Below are positions 7,979 to 16,727 of a stretch of DNA of 55,677 nt, piece by piece; the first letter of the stretch is position 1, and every line of letters starts with the position of its first letter. The notes below the pieces were generated by a model, which saw only the letters and a program-made list of their open reading frames with translations, ran no database searches and had not been told where the DNA came from. The stretch is from contig SHZI01000005.1 of NCBI GenBank assembly GCA_009692345.1, forward strand, positions 1 to 55,677, given 5' to 3'. Origin of the DNA: Gammaproteobacteria bacterium. GTDB lineage: Bacteria > Pseudomonadota > Gammaproteobacteria > Steroidobacterales > GCA-2729495. The position numbers and the translations under genes are program-made.

Positions 7979-8429
7979 GGCAAAACGTCCTCGTCGCACG
8001 GTAACTCCCCTGCACGGTGCCGCAATGGCCAGGGAGGTGGTTAATGTGCATCATTTGCGCGTCATCTTACTGATCTGAGCACGCCCATACCAGTAGCGTT
8101 TCCCGGATTCCGTCACCCGCGGGGCCAAGGTTGCTCATTGCCACCAGAGGCATGATTGGCTGAGGTGGAACTGTCCGCCGGTTTGGCTGATACCGTGAAC
8201 GGGTCGGTAGCGGCCTGCAGGGCCGGAGACAGAGTGGTACCGGGTACCTTTCCAACGCCGCAGGATGTGGGCTATGTTGAAGGGGTGAAAGTTGTCCTCT
8301 TGTCCGGTGGGCTGGGTCCAGGTGAGGCCAGGCTGGCCTCAGACCGGCAGCCAGGCTTCTGGTGCTCGCCGCCAGCACCAGCCCGACGCGCGCTGATCTC
8401 GTTCTTGCCTCTTACCTGACTCCCTGATC
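7979..8429. other. 451-bp divergent intergenic region
   Basis: This region lies between the divergent glycosylphosphotransferase and flippase genes and presumably holds both promoters. I could not pick a convincing -35/-10 pair. It contains a perfect 19-base interrupted palindrome at 8323-8341. The short open frames in it (for example 8156-8419 plus) have low-complexity products resembling nothing I know, and I do not call them genes. Confidence 0.5.
8323..8341. repeat. Perfect palindrome upstream of flippase gene
   Basis: TGAGGCCAG and CTGGCCTCA are exact reverse complements separated by one base, 89 bases before the flippase ATG and 345 bases before the divergent gene. It is long enough for a dimeric regulator's operator. 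In RNA it could form a tight hairpin. No second copy was noticed. Confidence 0.45.
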
Positions 8430-9932
8430 ATGGCCAGCCCCGCGGATTCCCCGCCACGGGACAACCAGTCCCTGGACCAGTCGGCCCTCTCGGGGGTCGC
8501 CTGGGCGAGTGCCGCCAAGTTATCCACTCAGGTCCTCGCCTGGGCCAGCACAATCATCGTGGCGCGCATTCTGAATCCTTCAGACTTCGGGCTGATGACC
8601 ATGGCGACGGTGTTTCTGGGCGTGGTCATGATGCTGAGCGAATTCGGGGTGGGCAGCGCCGTGGTAACGCTGCGGGAGCTGGCGCCCGAGAAGCTCTATC
8701 AGCTCAACTCCATCAGCCTGCTGCTTGGCCTTGGCGGCACACTGGTAACGGTCCTCATGGCCTACCCCCTGGGACTCTTCTTTCGGGCCCCTGAACTGCC
8801 GCCAGTCCTGATGGTTGTGGGCCTCACCTTTCTCATTTCCTCATTCCAGATCGTCCCTGCGGCAATGCTGCGGCGCGAACTCCGGTTTCGCACCCTCGCC
8901 CTGATCGACATCGGCCGGGGGCTGCTTATGCCCACAGTGACTCTCATTGGCGCCCTGCTGGGCCTTCGCTACTGGGCACTGGCACTTGGCACCGTAGCTG
9001 GCGCTGTGGCCACGATGGTCTTCACGCTGTACTGCCGCCGGATCGCGTTTGCCCGGCCTCGCCTCACTGGCCTCCGGGAGGTGCTGCACTTCAGCCGGGA
9101 TGTCCTGGTTAGCCGCCTGGCGTACATCATCTACCAGGACGGTGATTTTGCCGTGGCAGGCCGCAGGCTCGGCCAGGCCGCCGTGGGCGATTACTCCCTG
9201 GCCTGGACGCTCGCCACCAGCCCAATCGAGAAACTCACGTTGGTGCTGTCGGACGTCACGCCAGGACTGTTCAGCGCGGTACAGAACGATCGGCCCGCTC
9301 TCAGACGCTATTTTCTGAATCTCTCGGAGATTCTCTGCATCGCGACCTTTCCAGCGGCGGTCGGGCTGGCGCTGGTGAGCATTGACCTGGTGGCTGTGGT
9401 TCTGGGCCCGAAGTGGGTCGGCGCCGGGCCTCCGCTGGCACTTCTGGCCCTTTACGCCGGTGCCCGCTCCGTCACTGGCCTGTTCGGCCACCTGTTCATT
9501 GCGACCCGTGAAACGCGCTTCATGATGTGGATATCCATCACTGGTGCGGTTTGTCTGCTCACGGGATTTATCGTGGGCAGCAACTGGGGAACAGCAGGCA
9601 TCGCGGCTGCATGGCTGTTGATTCACCCATCGATTTCAGTGTGTGCGTTTACGCGCGTCCGACGGGTCCTGGATCTGTCTGGGATTCAGTACCTGAAGGC
9701 ACTGCGCCTGGGCCTCGATGGGTCCGCGGCCATGGCTCTCGCAGTCCTGGCTTTCCAGACTTTTCTGGCTTCAACCTGGTCGCCTGGCCTGCGCCTGATC
9801 GCCTCCATGCTGGTGGGTGCCGCGGTCTTCGGCCTCACCAGCTGGTTGTTGCATCGGGCGCGGCTGCGGGAGATTCTCGACTGGCTTACTCGGGTGCGAC
9901 GCGGTGGTACCCCGGCAGCTGAGCCGGCCTGA
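8430..9932 (+). CDS. Wzx-type polysaccharide flippase
   Basis: The 500-residue polytopic membrane protein has about 12-14 hydrophobic segments and belongs to the MOP/PST superfamily (lipopolysaccharide biosynthesis, MviN-like). It moves lipid-linked repeat units from the cytoplasmic to the periplasmic face. The typical N-terminus 'GVAWASAAKLSTQVLAWAS' with 'IIVARILNPSDFGLMTMA' after it is diagnostic of the family. The start ATG at 8430 follows a short polar leader of about 20 residues. It is transcribed alone, convergent with the amidotransferase gene 33 bp downstream. It is the only flippase seen, so it probably serves the Wzx/Wzy glycan(s) of this locus, with the O-antigen ligase/polymerase at 24402-25760. 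Confidence 0.9.
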   Translation: MASPADSPPRDNQSLDQSALSGVAWASAAKLSTQVLAWASTIIVARILNPSDFGLMTMATVFLGVVMMLSEFGVGSAVVTLRELAPEKLYQLNSISLLLGLGGTLVTVLMAYPLGLFFRAPELPPVLMVVGLTFLISSFQIVPAAMLRRELRFRTLALIDIGRGLLMPTVTLIGALLGLRYWALALGTVAGAVATMVFTLYCRRIAFARPRLTGLREVLHFSRDVLVSRLAYIIYQDGDFAVAGRRLGQAAVGDYSLAWTLATSPIEKLTLVLSDVTPGLFSAVQNDRPALRRYFLNLSEILCIATFPAAVGLALVSIDLVAVVLGPKWVGAGPPLALLALYAGARSVTGLFGHLFIATRETRFMMWISITGAVCLLTGFIVGSNWGTAGIAAAWLLIHPSISVCAFTRVRRVLDLSGIQYLKALRLGLDGSAAMALAVLAFQTFLASTWSPGLRLIASMLVGAAVFGLTSWLLHRARLREILDWLTRVRRGGTPAAEPA

Positions 9933-9965
9933 AGAGCACTCAACACGGCCATGGACGTCTGCCAG

Positions 9966-11900
9966 TCAGCGGGCAGCGATGGTCTGCAGATTCTCTGCGA
10001 GCGCTTCGGGCGATTCACGGTCGAGATGGATGCGACACCAGATCTCCAGGGTTGTCAGCGCGACGAGATGGTCGGTGTGATCGGCGCGGTGAGCCCTGTG
10101 GTCTGCCACCAGTCGCTGAACGACCGCCGGATCCATCAGTCCCCGACGCCGAAGGGTTTCCGGCCCCAGAAGGTCGGTCATGACCCCGGACAATTCGTTG
10201 TTGAACCAGGCCCCAAAAGGCGCGCCAAAGCCGCGCTTCGGACGATGCAGTGTCTCCTCGGGAAGGATACCCGTCAGCGCCTTCTTCAGAATGTAACGGG
10301 TCTCCCGGCCGCGAACCCGCAGTTCTGAGGGCAGCCGGGCAGCGAGGTCCACGAGTCGCTCGTCGAGCAGGGGCACCCTGCACTCCAGTGACTGCCCCAT
10401 GCTGACCTTGTCGGTCAAAAGCAGAAGATCGTCCGGCAACTGGGTAGCCAGATCCGCGGCCATCATCTGGTCAAGGTCGCTGTGGCCCAGATAACGGCCA
10501 AGTACCTCTGTAAGCGCCGAGGGGCCAGGTCCGCGACTACCCGGGAGCAGCGCAGAAAGGTCTGTTGCGCTGAAGACCTCCATCACCTCGTGATAACGGG
10601 ACGCACTGTCCTTGTCGGCCACCAGCGCCACCTTGCGGGCCGCCCTGAGGAGGTTAAGCAACCGGGTGTGCCGGGCTACGGGAAGCATACCGAGTAGCGG
10701 GTTGAGCAACCCGCGCCGCAGCGGGCCGGGGATCTTGCGAAACGTGGCAGCCAGATGGGGCAACTGATAGCGGTCATAGCCCCCGAATAACTCGTCGCCA
10801 CCAACACCTGACAGAATCACCTTTACGTCCCGGCGGGCGAACTCGGATACCAGGCTGCTGGTAATCAGCGCCGAGTCTGCGGTGGGCTCATCCATGTGCC
10901 AGACGAGTCCCGGCAGGAGCTCTATGACCTGCGGTTTGACGTCAATTTCGTGATGTTCGGTGCCGAAACGCGCGGCAATCCGCCGTGCGTAGTCCAGTTC
11001 GTTGTAGATGGCAGCGCCCGTCGAGCCAGAATAGCCAATCGCGTAGGTCTTGACGGGACTGGAACTCAGCCGACTCATTGCAGCGACGATGGTGCTGGAA
11101 TCGATACCTCCACTGAGAAACGCGCCAATCGGCACATCACTGACCATCTGGGCCTCGATGCTGTCGTTCAGGGCCGTTCGGATCTCATCAATCCAGTCAC
11201 TCTCGCTGGGCCCATGATCCGGTCGGATCGCGAACTGCCAATAGGTGCGCTCCTCAGTACGGCCACCCTCAATCACGAGCATGCTGCCCGGCATCAGCTT
11301 GCGGATTCCGGCAAACATGCTGAAGGGAGCCGGGACATAGCCCAGAGTCAGATACTGACGAAGGGCGTTCTCATCAAGCCGGGTCGCATAGTCTGGCCTG
11401 CCCACAATGGCCTTGCTTTCCGAAGCGAAGGCGATGCTGCGGCCAACTCGGGCGTAGTAGACAGGCTTGATGCCCAGGCGGTCGCGACCGATCAGCAAGC
11501 GCTGGCGCCGCCGGTCCCAGAGGGCAAAACCGAACATTCCGCGCAGGTGGGTCACGAAATCGTCACCGTGCTCCTCGTAGAGGTGCACCAGCACCTCAAC
11601 ATCGCTTCCCGTGCTGAAGCGGTGCCCGGCTGACAGAAGCTTCTGCCGCAGCTCCCGGAAGTTGTAAATCTCGCCGTTACAGACCACGACGACGGAGCCA
11701 TCTTCGTTGGCGATAGGCTGGTGCCCCGTCGCGACGTCGATGATCGAGAGGCGCCGGAGCCCAAGGGCGGCTCGCTCATCCATAAAAAGGCCATCATCAT
11801 CGGGGCCACGGTGAATAATCGCCGCCCCCATGGCCCTGATGACAGACTCCTGCGGGCGGCCATCGCCCTCCAGAATCAGTTCGCCGTAGATGCCGCACAT
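9966..11900 (-). CDS. Asparagine-synthetase-type glutamine amidotransferase (first of three)
   Basis: The 644-residue protein starts MCGI, leaving the Cys nucleophile of a class II glutaminase after Met removal. It carries HRGPDDDG (30-37), 'RRLSIID' and CNGEIYN (74-80). The synthetase half has the ATP-pyrophosphatase loop SGGIDSS (263-269) and 'GVGGDELFGGYDRY'. Free asparagine synthesis is possible, but homologues within EPS/LPS loci are thought to amidate uronic acids or other sugar carboxylates using glutamine and ATP. It is the last gene of the long minus-strand operon, 22 bases after the glycosyltransferase. It is distinct from the XrtA-type paralogue at 39770 and the degenerate one at 44154. 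Confidence 0.88.
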   Translation of the reverse strand: MCGIYGELILEGDGRPQESVIRAMGAAIIHRGPDDDGLFMDERAALGLRRLSIIDVATGHQPIANEDGSVVVVCNGEIYNFRELRQKLLSAGHRFSTGSDVEVLVHLYEEHGDDFVTHLRGMFGFALWDRRRQRLLIGRDRLGIKPVYYARVGRSIAFASESKAIVGRPDYATRLDENALRQYLTLGYVPAPFSMFAGIRKLMPGSMLVIEGGRTEERTYWQFAIRPDHGPSESDWIDEIRTALNDSIEAQMVSDVPIGAFLSGGIDSSTIVAAMSRLSSSPVKTYAIGYSGSTGAAIYNELDYARRIAARFGTEHHEIDVKPQVIELLPGLVWHMDEPTADSALITSSLVSEFARRDVKVILSGVGGDELFGGYDRYQLPHLAATFRKIPGPLRRGLLNPLLGMLPVARHTRLLNLLRAARKVALVADKDSASRYHEVMEVFSATDLSALLPGSRGPGPSALTEVLGRYLGHSDLDQMMAADLATQLPDDLLLLTDKVSMGQSLECRVPLLDERLVDLAARLPSELRVRGRETRYILKKALTGILPEETLHRPKRGFGAPFGAWFNNELSGVMTDLLGPETLRRRGLMDPAVVQRLVADHRAHRADHTDHLVALTTLEIWCRIHLDRESPEALAENLQTIAAR

Positions 11901-11922
11901 ACAGGATTACTCGCGAGTGGCT

Positions 11923-13257
11923 TCAATTGGATGCGGGATGATCACTGGCCAGTCCGTGATCGGGGCTCATGGCATCGAGACAGATATCCTCGAAGACCGC
12001 TGCGGCACGCTGATAGGAAAAGTTTCGCTCGACGTGATCCCGGGCCGCGCGTGACAATGAACTGCGCAATGGAGCTTCCCGCAGGACACGGATCAGAGCC
12101 CCGGCCAGGGCTTCGGGTTCATCGGCAAGCAGGCAGTGCTTGCCGTCCTCCACCGGCAGGCCTTCAACACCAATGCGGGTCGACACGACCACGCCACCCA
12201 TCGCCATCGCCTCCCAGACCTTCAGGCGAGTTCCTCCGCCGACGCGCAGGGGAATGACAAAGGCCGCTGAACCCCAAACCCAGGGCCGGGTTTCCGGAAC
12301 CCACCCGGTAAAGGTCCACGCATAGCCCCGCCGTCGGGCCTCTTCAACCAGGCCAGCTGGCGGGTTTCGTCCGACGACGACCATGGATGCTGACGGTTCC
12401 GCGCTCTGGACCTTCGGCCAGACCTCACGCAGCAGGAACTCGATGCCATCGATATTGGCCATCCAGTCCATTGACCCGGTAAAAACAATCTGGGCGTGGT
12501 CGGATGGTGGCCGGTATTCGAAGAAATCGAGATCTACTCCCGTTGGAATCACCCGGACCTTTCTTGCCTGGTACTCAGCAGAAAACGCTGCGGCGTCCCG
12601 CTCGGAAACGGCCACAACAGTGTCGGCCCGGCTCATGACCGACCGCTCGTAGCGCACCATTTTGGCACGCTGATTTTCCCACACTGCCCGCCGGAACGGA
12701 TCCCGGCTGACATCCCGGTGGCGCGCGAAGATTTCCGCTTCCACATTGTGGGTGAACAGGACTATCGGAACCGGCGCAGAGTCCGCCGGCATCAACACCA
12801 TCGCGTGGGGAAAGTCGACGACCACAACATCAGGGCTCTGCACCAGAAGTTCACGAATGACTGCCGTGCCGGACCTGGAGCGATCCGTGACCACGGGAAC
12901 AGGCAGGCTGGAAATCAGATGCCGGAGTCGGGCCAGAGAGAACATCCGGCCGCGCTCGGCAACGGGCCAATGCACGTAGGTGTCAGCCAGTTCCTGAATC
13001 TCGGCACCCCAGGTGGCAATTTCCCGGCGAGTTGCCGGTGAAGCAAGCACTGTTTCGAAGCGGCCCCCACGGAGGCCTCTGAGAATCTGCGTTGTGCGAA
13101 TCCTGGCCCCGGTGTCTACCGGGTGCAAAAACATGGTGGAAATAAACAGGAGTCTCGGCCTCGACTTCGGTACCTTCGAACCCGCCAGTCCAATCGGAAC
13201 GACTGTTTGCCCCACAGCCCCCGGTTGCAGCGCGTCTGCGTGCTCGTCCTGTGACAT
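11923..13257 (-). CDS. GT4-family glycosyltransferase (Stp1-like)
   Basis: The 444-residue cytoplasmic GT-B enzyme is predicted to add a sugar from a nucleotide donor to the growing repeat unit. The acceptor-side N-domain begins with 'RPRLLFISTMFLHPVDTGAR'. The donor-side domain holds 'VFTGSMDWMANIDGIEFLL', 'VVVGRNPP' and 'VPLRVGGGTRLKVWEAMAMG'-like features (here IPLRVGGGTRLKVWEAM), matching the sugar transferase associated with PEP-CTERM/EpsH loci (TIGR03087-like). The ATG at 13257 follows GAGGG and lies 11 bases after the upstream stop; ATGs at 13278 and 13287 would overlap the upstream gene. Confidence 0.86.
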   Translation of the reverse strand: MSQDEHADALQPGAVGQTVVPIGLAGSKVPKSRPRLLFISTMFLHPVDTGARIRTTQILRGLRGGRFETVLASPATRREIATWGAEIQELADTYVHWPVAERGRMFSLARLRHLISSLPVPVVTDRSRSGTAVIRELLVQSPDVVVVDFPHAMVLMPADSAPVPIVLFTHNVEAEIFARHRDVSRDPFRRAVWENQRAKMVRYERSVMSRADTVVAVSERDAAAFSAEYQARKVRVIPTGVDLDFFEYRPPSDHAQIVFTGSMDWMANIDGIEFLLREVWPKVQSAEPSASMVVVGRNPPAGLVEEARRRGYAWTFTGWVPETRPWVWGSAAFVIPLRVGGGTRLKVWEAMAMGGVVVSTRIGVEGLPVEDGKHCLLADEPEALAGALIRVLREAPLRSSLSRAARDHVERNFSYQRAAAVFEDICLDAMSPDHGLASDHPASN

Positions 13258-13267
13258 GCCCCCGCCC

Positions 13268-14377
13268 TCAGCCTGCATATGCGTCAAGATCCGAATCGCC
13301 CATGGTCAGGTACCACGCACCCGGGTCCAGGATGAGCTGGCTGTCGGGCTCATCCAGCCCGCCAGTGGCAACAAGGAACTGATGCTGGGCCTGCCGGCTC
13401 CGGAAGCCGAACTGCTGAAAGCAGCGCTCCAGACGCAAATGAGCAAGAAAGCACACGACGCTTACGGCACCCATTCGGCGCAATTCCATAACTGACTCAA
13501 CGAGCAACCGACGACTGGCTGACTCATCAGATGGCCGGACCACGAGATCCACAATGAGTCCGCGGCGATAGCGGTAAACAGCGTCGGGCTCCCTGATCAT
13601 TAGTACTGCGATGCCTGCAACTTCGCCCTCCCGTCGCAGTTCCAGACAGGTAAAGGCTGCCGTTGGCCGCTGCTGGTACTTCCACGTCAGGTAGGCCGCA
13701 TCCCGCACCACTCCACAGGTAACCTCCTCCGCCATCTGCTGCCAGAGCACATCGTGTTCGTGGCCAAACCGCTCTACCCGGGCGATGGACCAGGACCCCC
13801 GGCTGCGCCAGCGCTGCCACTCGAAGGCGCAGCGGTCTGCCAGCGCCAGAAAGCCGGCAGCAGCCTCTGCGACCAGTGGTGGTAGTTTGTTGCGCAGGTC
13901 GAAACCATGCTTCACCACGAGCATAAAAACCGGCAGTGTCCGCACCAGATGCCAGCCCAGCGCGAACTGCAGCTCCCGCATCTGCTCGGTCTGGCCAAGT
14001 GACAGGTTACAGGGCAGTTCCTCCAGGGACTTCCGGACCAGCATGGGACCGATGGCTGAGCCCCGCACTTCATTGGCCGCCATTGTTTCAACAAACCAGC
14101 CCGTGACCAGACTGCGGGTGCCGAACTTCAGGCGGACAGGAATGGCACCTTGGTGAGCAACCACCCTGCTGTTCCGCCGGTACATCCAGACCAGCGGCGC
14201 AACTCCAAGGCGCACTGCGGACTCAACAAACATCCAGCGCCAGTTCGGGAGAATGGTTTCAGGTGGCCGGGCAGGATAGGCCTCCCGCTGAAAGGCATAG
14301 ACCTCAGACTCGAGATCTGCGGAATAGCCAACGAAGCCCTTCGCAGGCCGGGTGGATTCGTGCGTGGATTCGGTCAC
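13268..14377 (-). CDS. GNAT-fold acyltransferase-like protein
   Basis: The 369-residue soluble protein has no signal peptide. Its layout suggests duplicated GNAT folds. In the first part 'VVAHQGAIPVRLKFGTRSLV' and 'EVRGSAIGPMLVRKSLEEL' resemble the beta4-alpha3 acyl-CoA pyrophosphate site. In the second, 'GEVAGIAVLMIREPD' and 'GLIVDLVVRPSDESASRRLL' fit the same fold. Similar proteins are common in EPS loci and are usually annotated GNAT family N-acetyltransferase. In this operon, downstream of an ACP and an acyl-activating cassette, it could place an acyl group on a sugar; that is inference. It lies 38 bases after the short-chain dehydrogenase gene and just before the glycosyltransferase. Confidence 0.65.
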   Translation of the reverse strand: MTESTHESTRPAKGFVGYSADLESEVYAFQREAYPARPPETILPNWRWMFVESAVRLGVAPLVWMYRRNSRVVAHQGAIPVRLKFGTRSLVTGWFVETMAANEVRGSAIGPMLVRKSLEELPCNLSLGQTEQMRELQFALGWHLVRTLPVFMLVVKHGFDLRNKLPPLVAEAAAGFLALADRCAFEWQRWRSRGSWSIARVERFGHEHDVLWQQMAEEVTCGVVRDAAYLTWKYQQRPTAAFTCLELRREGEVAGIAVLMIREPDAVYRYRRGLIVDLVVRPSDESASRRLLVESVMELRRMGAVSVVCFLAHLRLERCFQQFGFRSRQAQHQFLVATGGLDEPDSQLILDPGAWYLTMGDSDLDAYAG

Positions 14378-14415
14378 TGGATCTGGTTCTGCAGGGGCGG
14401 AGACAGGGAGGCGGA

Positions 14416-15171
14416 TTAAAAGCGCAGTCCGCCGTCCAGATCGAGGACGCGGCCAGCAAAATAGTCATTTTCCATGATGAACTGTATCGCGTGGGCGAAC
14501 TCATCCAGCGTCCCGAAGCGACCCACCGGCGACTCGCTCCTGATGCGCTCCAGGAACATGGCGGGCACATTCCTGGTCATTCCCGTCTCGACGAATCCCG
14601 GACTGAGGGCCGCAACCCGGATACCGTAGGGTGCAAGCTCCTGCGCCCAGGTAACCGTCAGTGACGCAACGGCCGCTTTGGTGGCAGCGTAGGCGCTCTG
14701 ACCCGGATTTCCAGAGCGCACGACTGAGGAGACATTCACGACCAGGCCCTTCCGCCGGGCGTTGATCATTGCCGTGGCCACTGCGCGCGTCATGAGAAAC
14801 GTGCCGGTGAGGTTGCTATCAAGGGTTTCCTGCCAGTCCACGATGGAGTGCTGCCGCACGCGCTTGCCGAGACGCGAAACCAGAGTCTGGTCACGCAACA
14901 CGGCCGCATTATTTATCAGCACCTGGATGCCGCCAGACTCAGCCTCGACCTGGGCAACGACCCGGTCGACATCGTCCGGCTTGCCCACGTCCCCGGGGAG
15001 CCAGCCGATCTGGCCTCGGGGATCGGCCAGGCTACGGCAGTGGTCCAGCGCTTCGCCGTCCCTGTCGACCACCCAGACTCGCGCGCCCTGATCCCGGAGG
15101 TGGCAAGCCACGCTGGCGCCGATCCCGGACGCCCCACCAGTAACCAGGACAGTCGCACCCGCCGGATTCAC
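14416..15171 (-). CDS. Short-chain dehydrogenase/reductase, FabG-like
   Basis: The 251-residue classical SDR has the NAD(P) motif TGGASGIG (11-18), NNAA (87-90), catalytic Ser at 148/149 and YAATK (Tyr161, Lys165). Its C-terminus 'FAGRVLDLDGGLRF' resembles the 'G.v..vDGG' end of FabG-like enzymes. It starts at a GTG that overlaps the acyl carrier protein stop (GTGA), so translation is likely coupled. That suggests it acts on an ACP-bound substrate, for example a 3-ketoacyl group, or on a sugar keto group. The cofactor is not obvious: an Asp at residue 36 after the second strand favours NAD(H). Confidence 0.9.
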   Translation of the reverse strand: MNPAGATVLVTGGASGIGASVACHLRDQGARVWVVDRDGEALDHCRSLADPRGQIGWLPGDVGKPDDVDRVVAQVEAESGGIQVLINNAAVLRDQTLVSRLGKRVRQHSIVDWQETLDSNLTGTFLMTRAVATAMINARRKGLVVNVSSVVRSGNPGQSAYAATKAAVASLTVTWAQELAPYGIRVAALSPGFVETGMTRNVPAMFLERIRSESPVGRFGTLDEFAHAIQFIMENDYFAGRVLDLDGGLRF

Positions 15172-15413
15172 GCATGTGACTCCTGGGGGCGATCAATGAT
15201 CTTCACGATATCCGCTATGGACTCCACCTCAATGGCGTCCTCGACCGGGATGTGAGTACCGAATTGCTTCTGGATCTCAGCCATCAGACTGACGTGGCCA
15301 AGCGAATCCCAGCCATTGATATCACCGGGGCCAGTACTGTCGCTAAGCTCGTCCGGACTGCACTTGAAAAGATCGGCCATCAGGGCCTTTAGCTTCGTGT
15401 TGGTCTCACTCAT
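15168..15413 (-). CDS. Acyl carrier protein
   Basis: The 81-residue acidic protein has the phosphopantetheine attachment motif DSLGH with Ser37 and the helix-rich ACP pattern ('LMAEIQKQFGTHIPVED' after it). It lacks the highly conserved DSLD(T/L)VE of the fatty-acid-synthesis AcpP, so it is a specialised carrier. It sits between luxC-like and SDR genes, 45 bases after the former and overlapping the latter by 4 bases. It probably carries the acyl group handled by the neighbouring ligase/LuxE/LuxC enzymes. The transferase whose 3' end is at the left edge of the window is a candidate to activate it. Confidence 0.93.
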   Translation of the reverse strand: MSETNTKLKALMADLFKCSPDELSDSTGPGDINGWDSLGHVSLMAEIQKQFGTHIPVEDAIEVESIADIVKIIDRPQESHA

Positions 15414-15458
15414 GGAACTCTCCGACTGATTGTCTTGCTGTGCTAACGGCGCGGCTGG

Positions 15459-16727
15459 CTAACGACCCGCCTCGCTGCGGACCACGAAACGCGTGAGCCG
15501 GGAGACCAGACCGATGCCGTCCCACGGATTCTCGAAATGATTCCCCTCCCCCGGATTAGGAAACCGGCATACGCCTCGCCAGGCAGCCTGCTCGGAGAAC
15601 GCGGCCAGATCCTGAGGTGGTAGCTGCACCACGCAGGTCTGGGCATTCTCAGGAACGAAGGGATAGATCTCGTCCAGCGACTGATAGGGCACCACTTGAA
15701 CGAAACGGTTGGCGCAGTCGATGCCATCCGCCGGCGCCGCCATAATCGCCACCGTCCACTGGGTGCCCCCGTCACGCAGCACCGTACCGCCGGACAGGAT
15801 AGCCCGGGACCGGTCCAGGCTGATGCGAAATGTCTCGGCAAAGTCCAGGCCGTGCCGCCGGAAGGCCGCACTCTGGCGTGCGAAGGCCTCCTGGAACAGC
15901 CCCATGAAGGCGTCGAAGCCCGCCTCATCCGGGACTCCTTTGACGAAGACGACTTGGGGTGAACTGCAGGCCAGCTGGTCGAAAATGACGATATCCGTGA
16001 CCAGGCGGGTAACGGCAGTGGGCTTGATGACGGCCGGATCAATCACGGCCATGCTCATGCGCGGTCCGAACACAACATCCTCGCAGTCCCACCGGGTGGG
16101 CAGGCCACGGATCGCATCGACCGCATCCCGCCCCCCCCAGGCAATGCGAACATCGGCCGCCAGGCTCATGGCATGCTGGGCCTCCGTGTGATTCCTGTCG
16201 AAGGTAACCACCAGCGTCTCGTCACTGATGATCCGGCCGACGGGTGACTGGGCGGCCAGAGAGCGCAGCAGCGGTGACATCACGTCGCCCTGGCGGGAGC
16301 TGAGCCGGATCGCGTTGGCATTGCCCAGGGCGGCGCTGACTGCCCAGGAAAACACTGCGAGCAAGGGCACGTTGCCGGCCACCCAGTGGCAGACCAGGCC
16401 TCGGGGCAAGAGGCGCAGGCTTTTCCTTGGACCGATGGCGACGAACTGGCTCAGGGCATCGGGGGCCGGAACCTCCCGGGCAATCAGGCTGCGAAGATTG
16501 TCCTCGCGCAGGAAGGCGCTCAGGAATGCGAGACCATCCGCAGGGAGACCCTCGCGAAGGTTGCCGGCACCGGACAGCAGCGCCTCAGAGAGGCCATGCA
16601 GCGCCGCGAGCCGCTCATTGACCCCCGCACTGGCCTGCCGGGGGGCGCTCCGTAATGCTGCCAACTGGCCAGCGAAGTCTGTCCCCGGAGATGCCGGGGT
16701 CCACACAGGCTCAACGGCGGGGGACAT
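15459..16727 (-). CDS. luxC-like: LuxC-like acyl-CoA/acyl-protein reductase
   Basis: LuxC-family enzymes reduce an activated acyl group (acyl-enzyme thioester) with NADPH to an aldehyde. The 422-residue protein shows 'PRGLVCHWVAGNVPLLAVFS', the LuxC-type nucleotide region, 'IAWGGRDAVDAIR', and the presumed catalytic Cys (about residue 254) in 'IFDQLACSSPQVVFV'. It is somewhat shorter than bacterial luminescence LuxC (about 480). I chose the ATG at 16727, which has GGGGG about 7 bases upstream and overlaps the luxE-like gene by 17 bp; the frame extends to an ATG at 16796. A run of eight G on the coding strand falls in the Trp-Gly-Gly codons. No luxA/B luciferase genes are nearby, so light production is not implied. 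Confidence 0.9.
   Translation of the reverse strand: MSPAVEPVWTPASPGTDFAGQLAALRSAPRQASAGVNERLAALHGLSEALLSGAGNLREGLPADGLAFLSAFLREDNLRSLIAREVPAPDALSQFVAIGPRKSLRLLPRGLVCHWVAGNVPLLAVFSWAVSAALGNANAIRLSSRQGDVMSPLLRSLAAQSPVGRIISDETLVVTFDRNHTEAQHAMSLAADVRIAWGGRDAVDAIRGLPTRWDCEDVVFGPRMSMAVIDPAVIKPTAVTRLVTDIVIFDQLACSSPQVVFVKGVPDEAGFDAFMGLFQEAFARQSAAFRRHGLDFAETFRISLDRSRAILSGGTVLRDGGTQWTVAIMAAPADGIDCANRFVQVVPYQSLDEIYPFVPENAQTCVVQLPPQDLAAFSEQAAWRGVCRFPNPGEGNHFENPWDGIGLVSRLTRFVVRSEAGR
16131..16138. repeat. Homopolymer tract C8 (G8 in the luxC-like coding strand)
   Basis: Eight consecutive C on the plus strand lie inside the luxC-like gene and encode part of Trp-Gly-Gly-Arg. The two glycines appear family-typical, so the run could be a by-product of codon choice. 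Slippage here would cause a frameshift about halfway through the enzyme, before the catalytic cysteine. Confidence 0.8.

Noticed and set aside
8156-8419. 87-codon plus-strand frame upstream of the flippase gene
   Set aside because: Product has no recognisable motif, no ribosome site, and the stretch contains the palindrome; it is better read as regulatory sequence.
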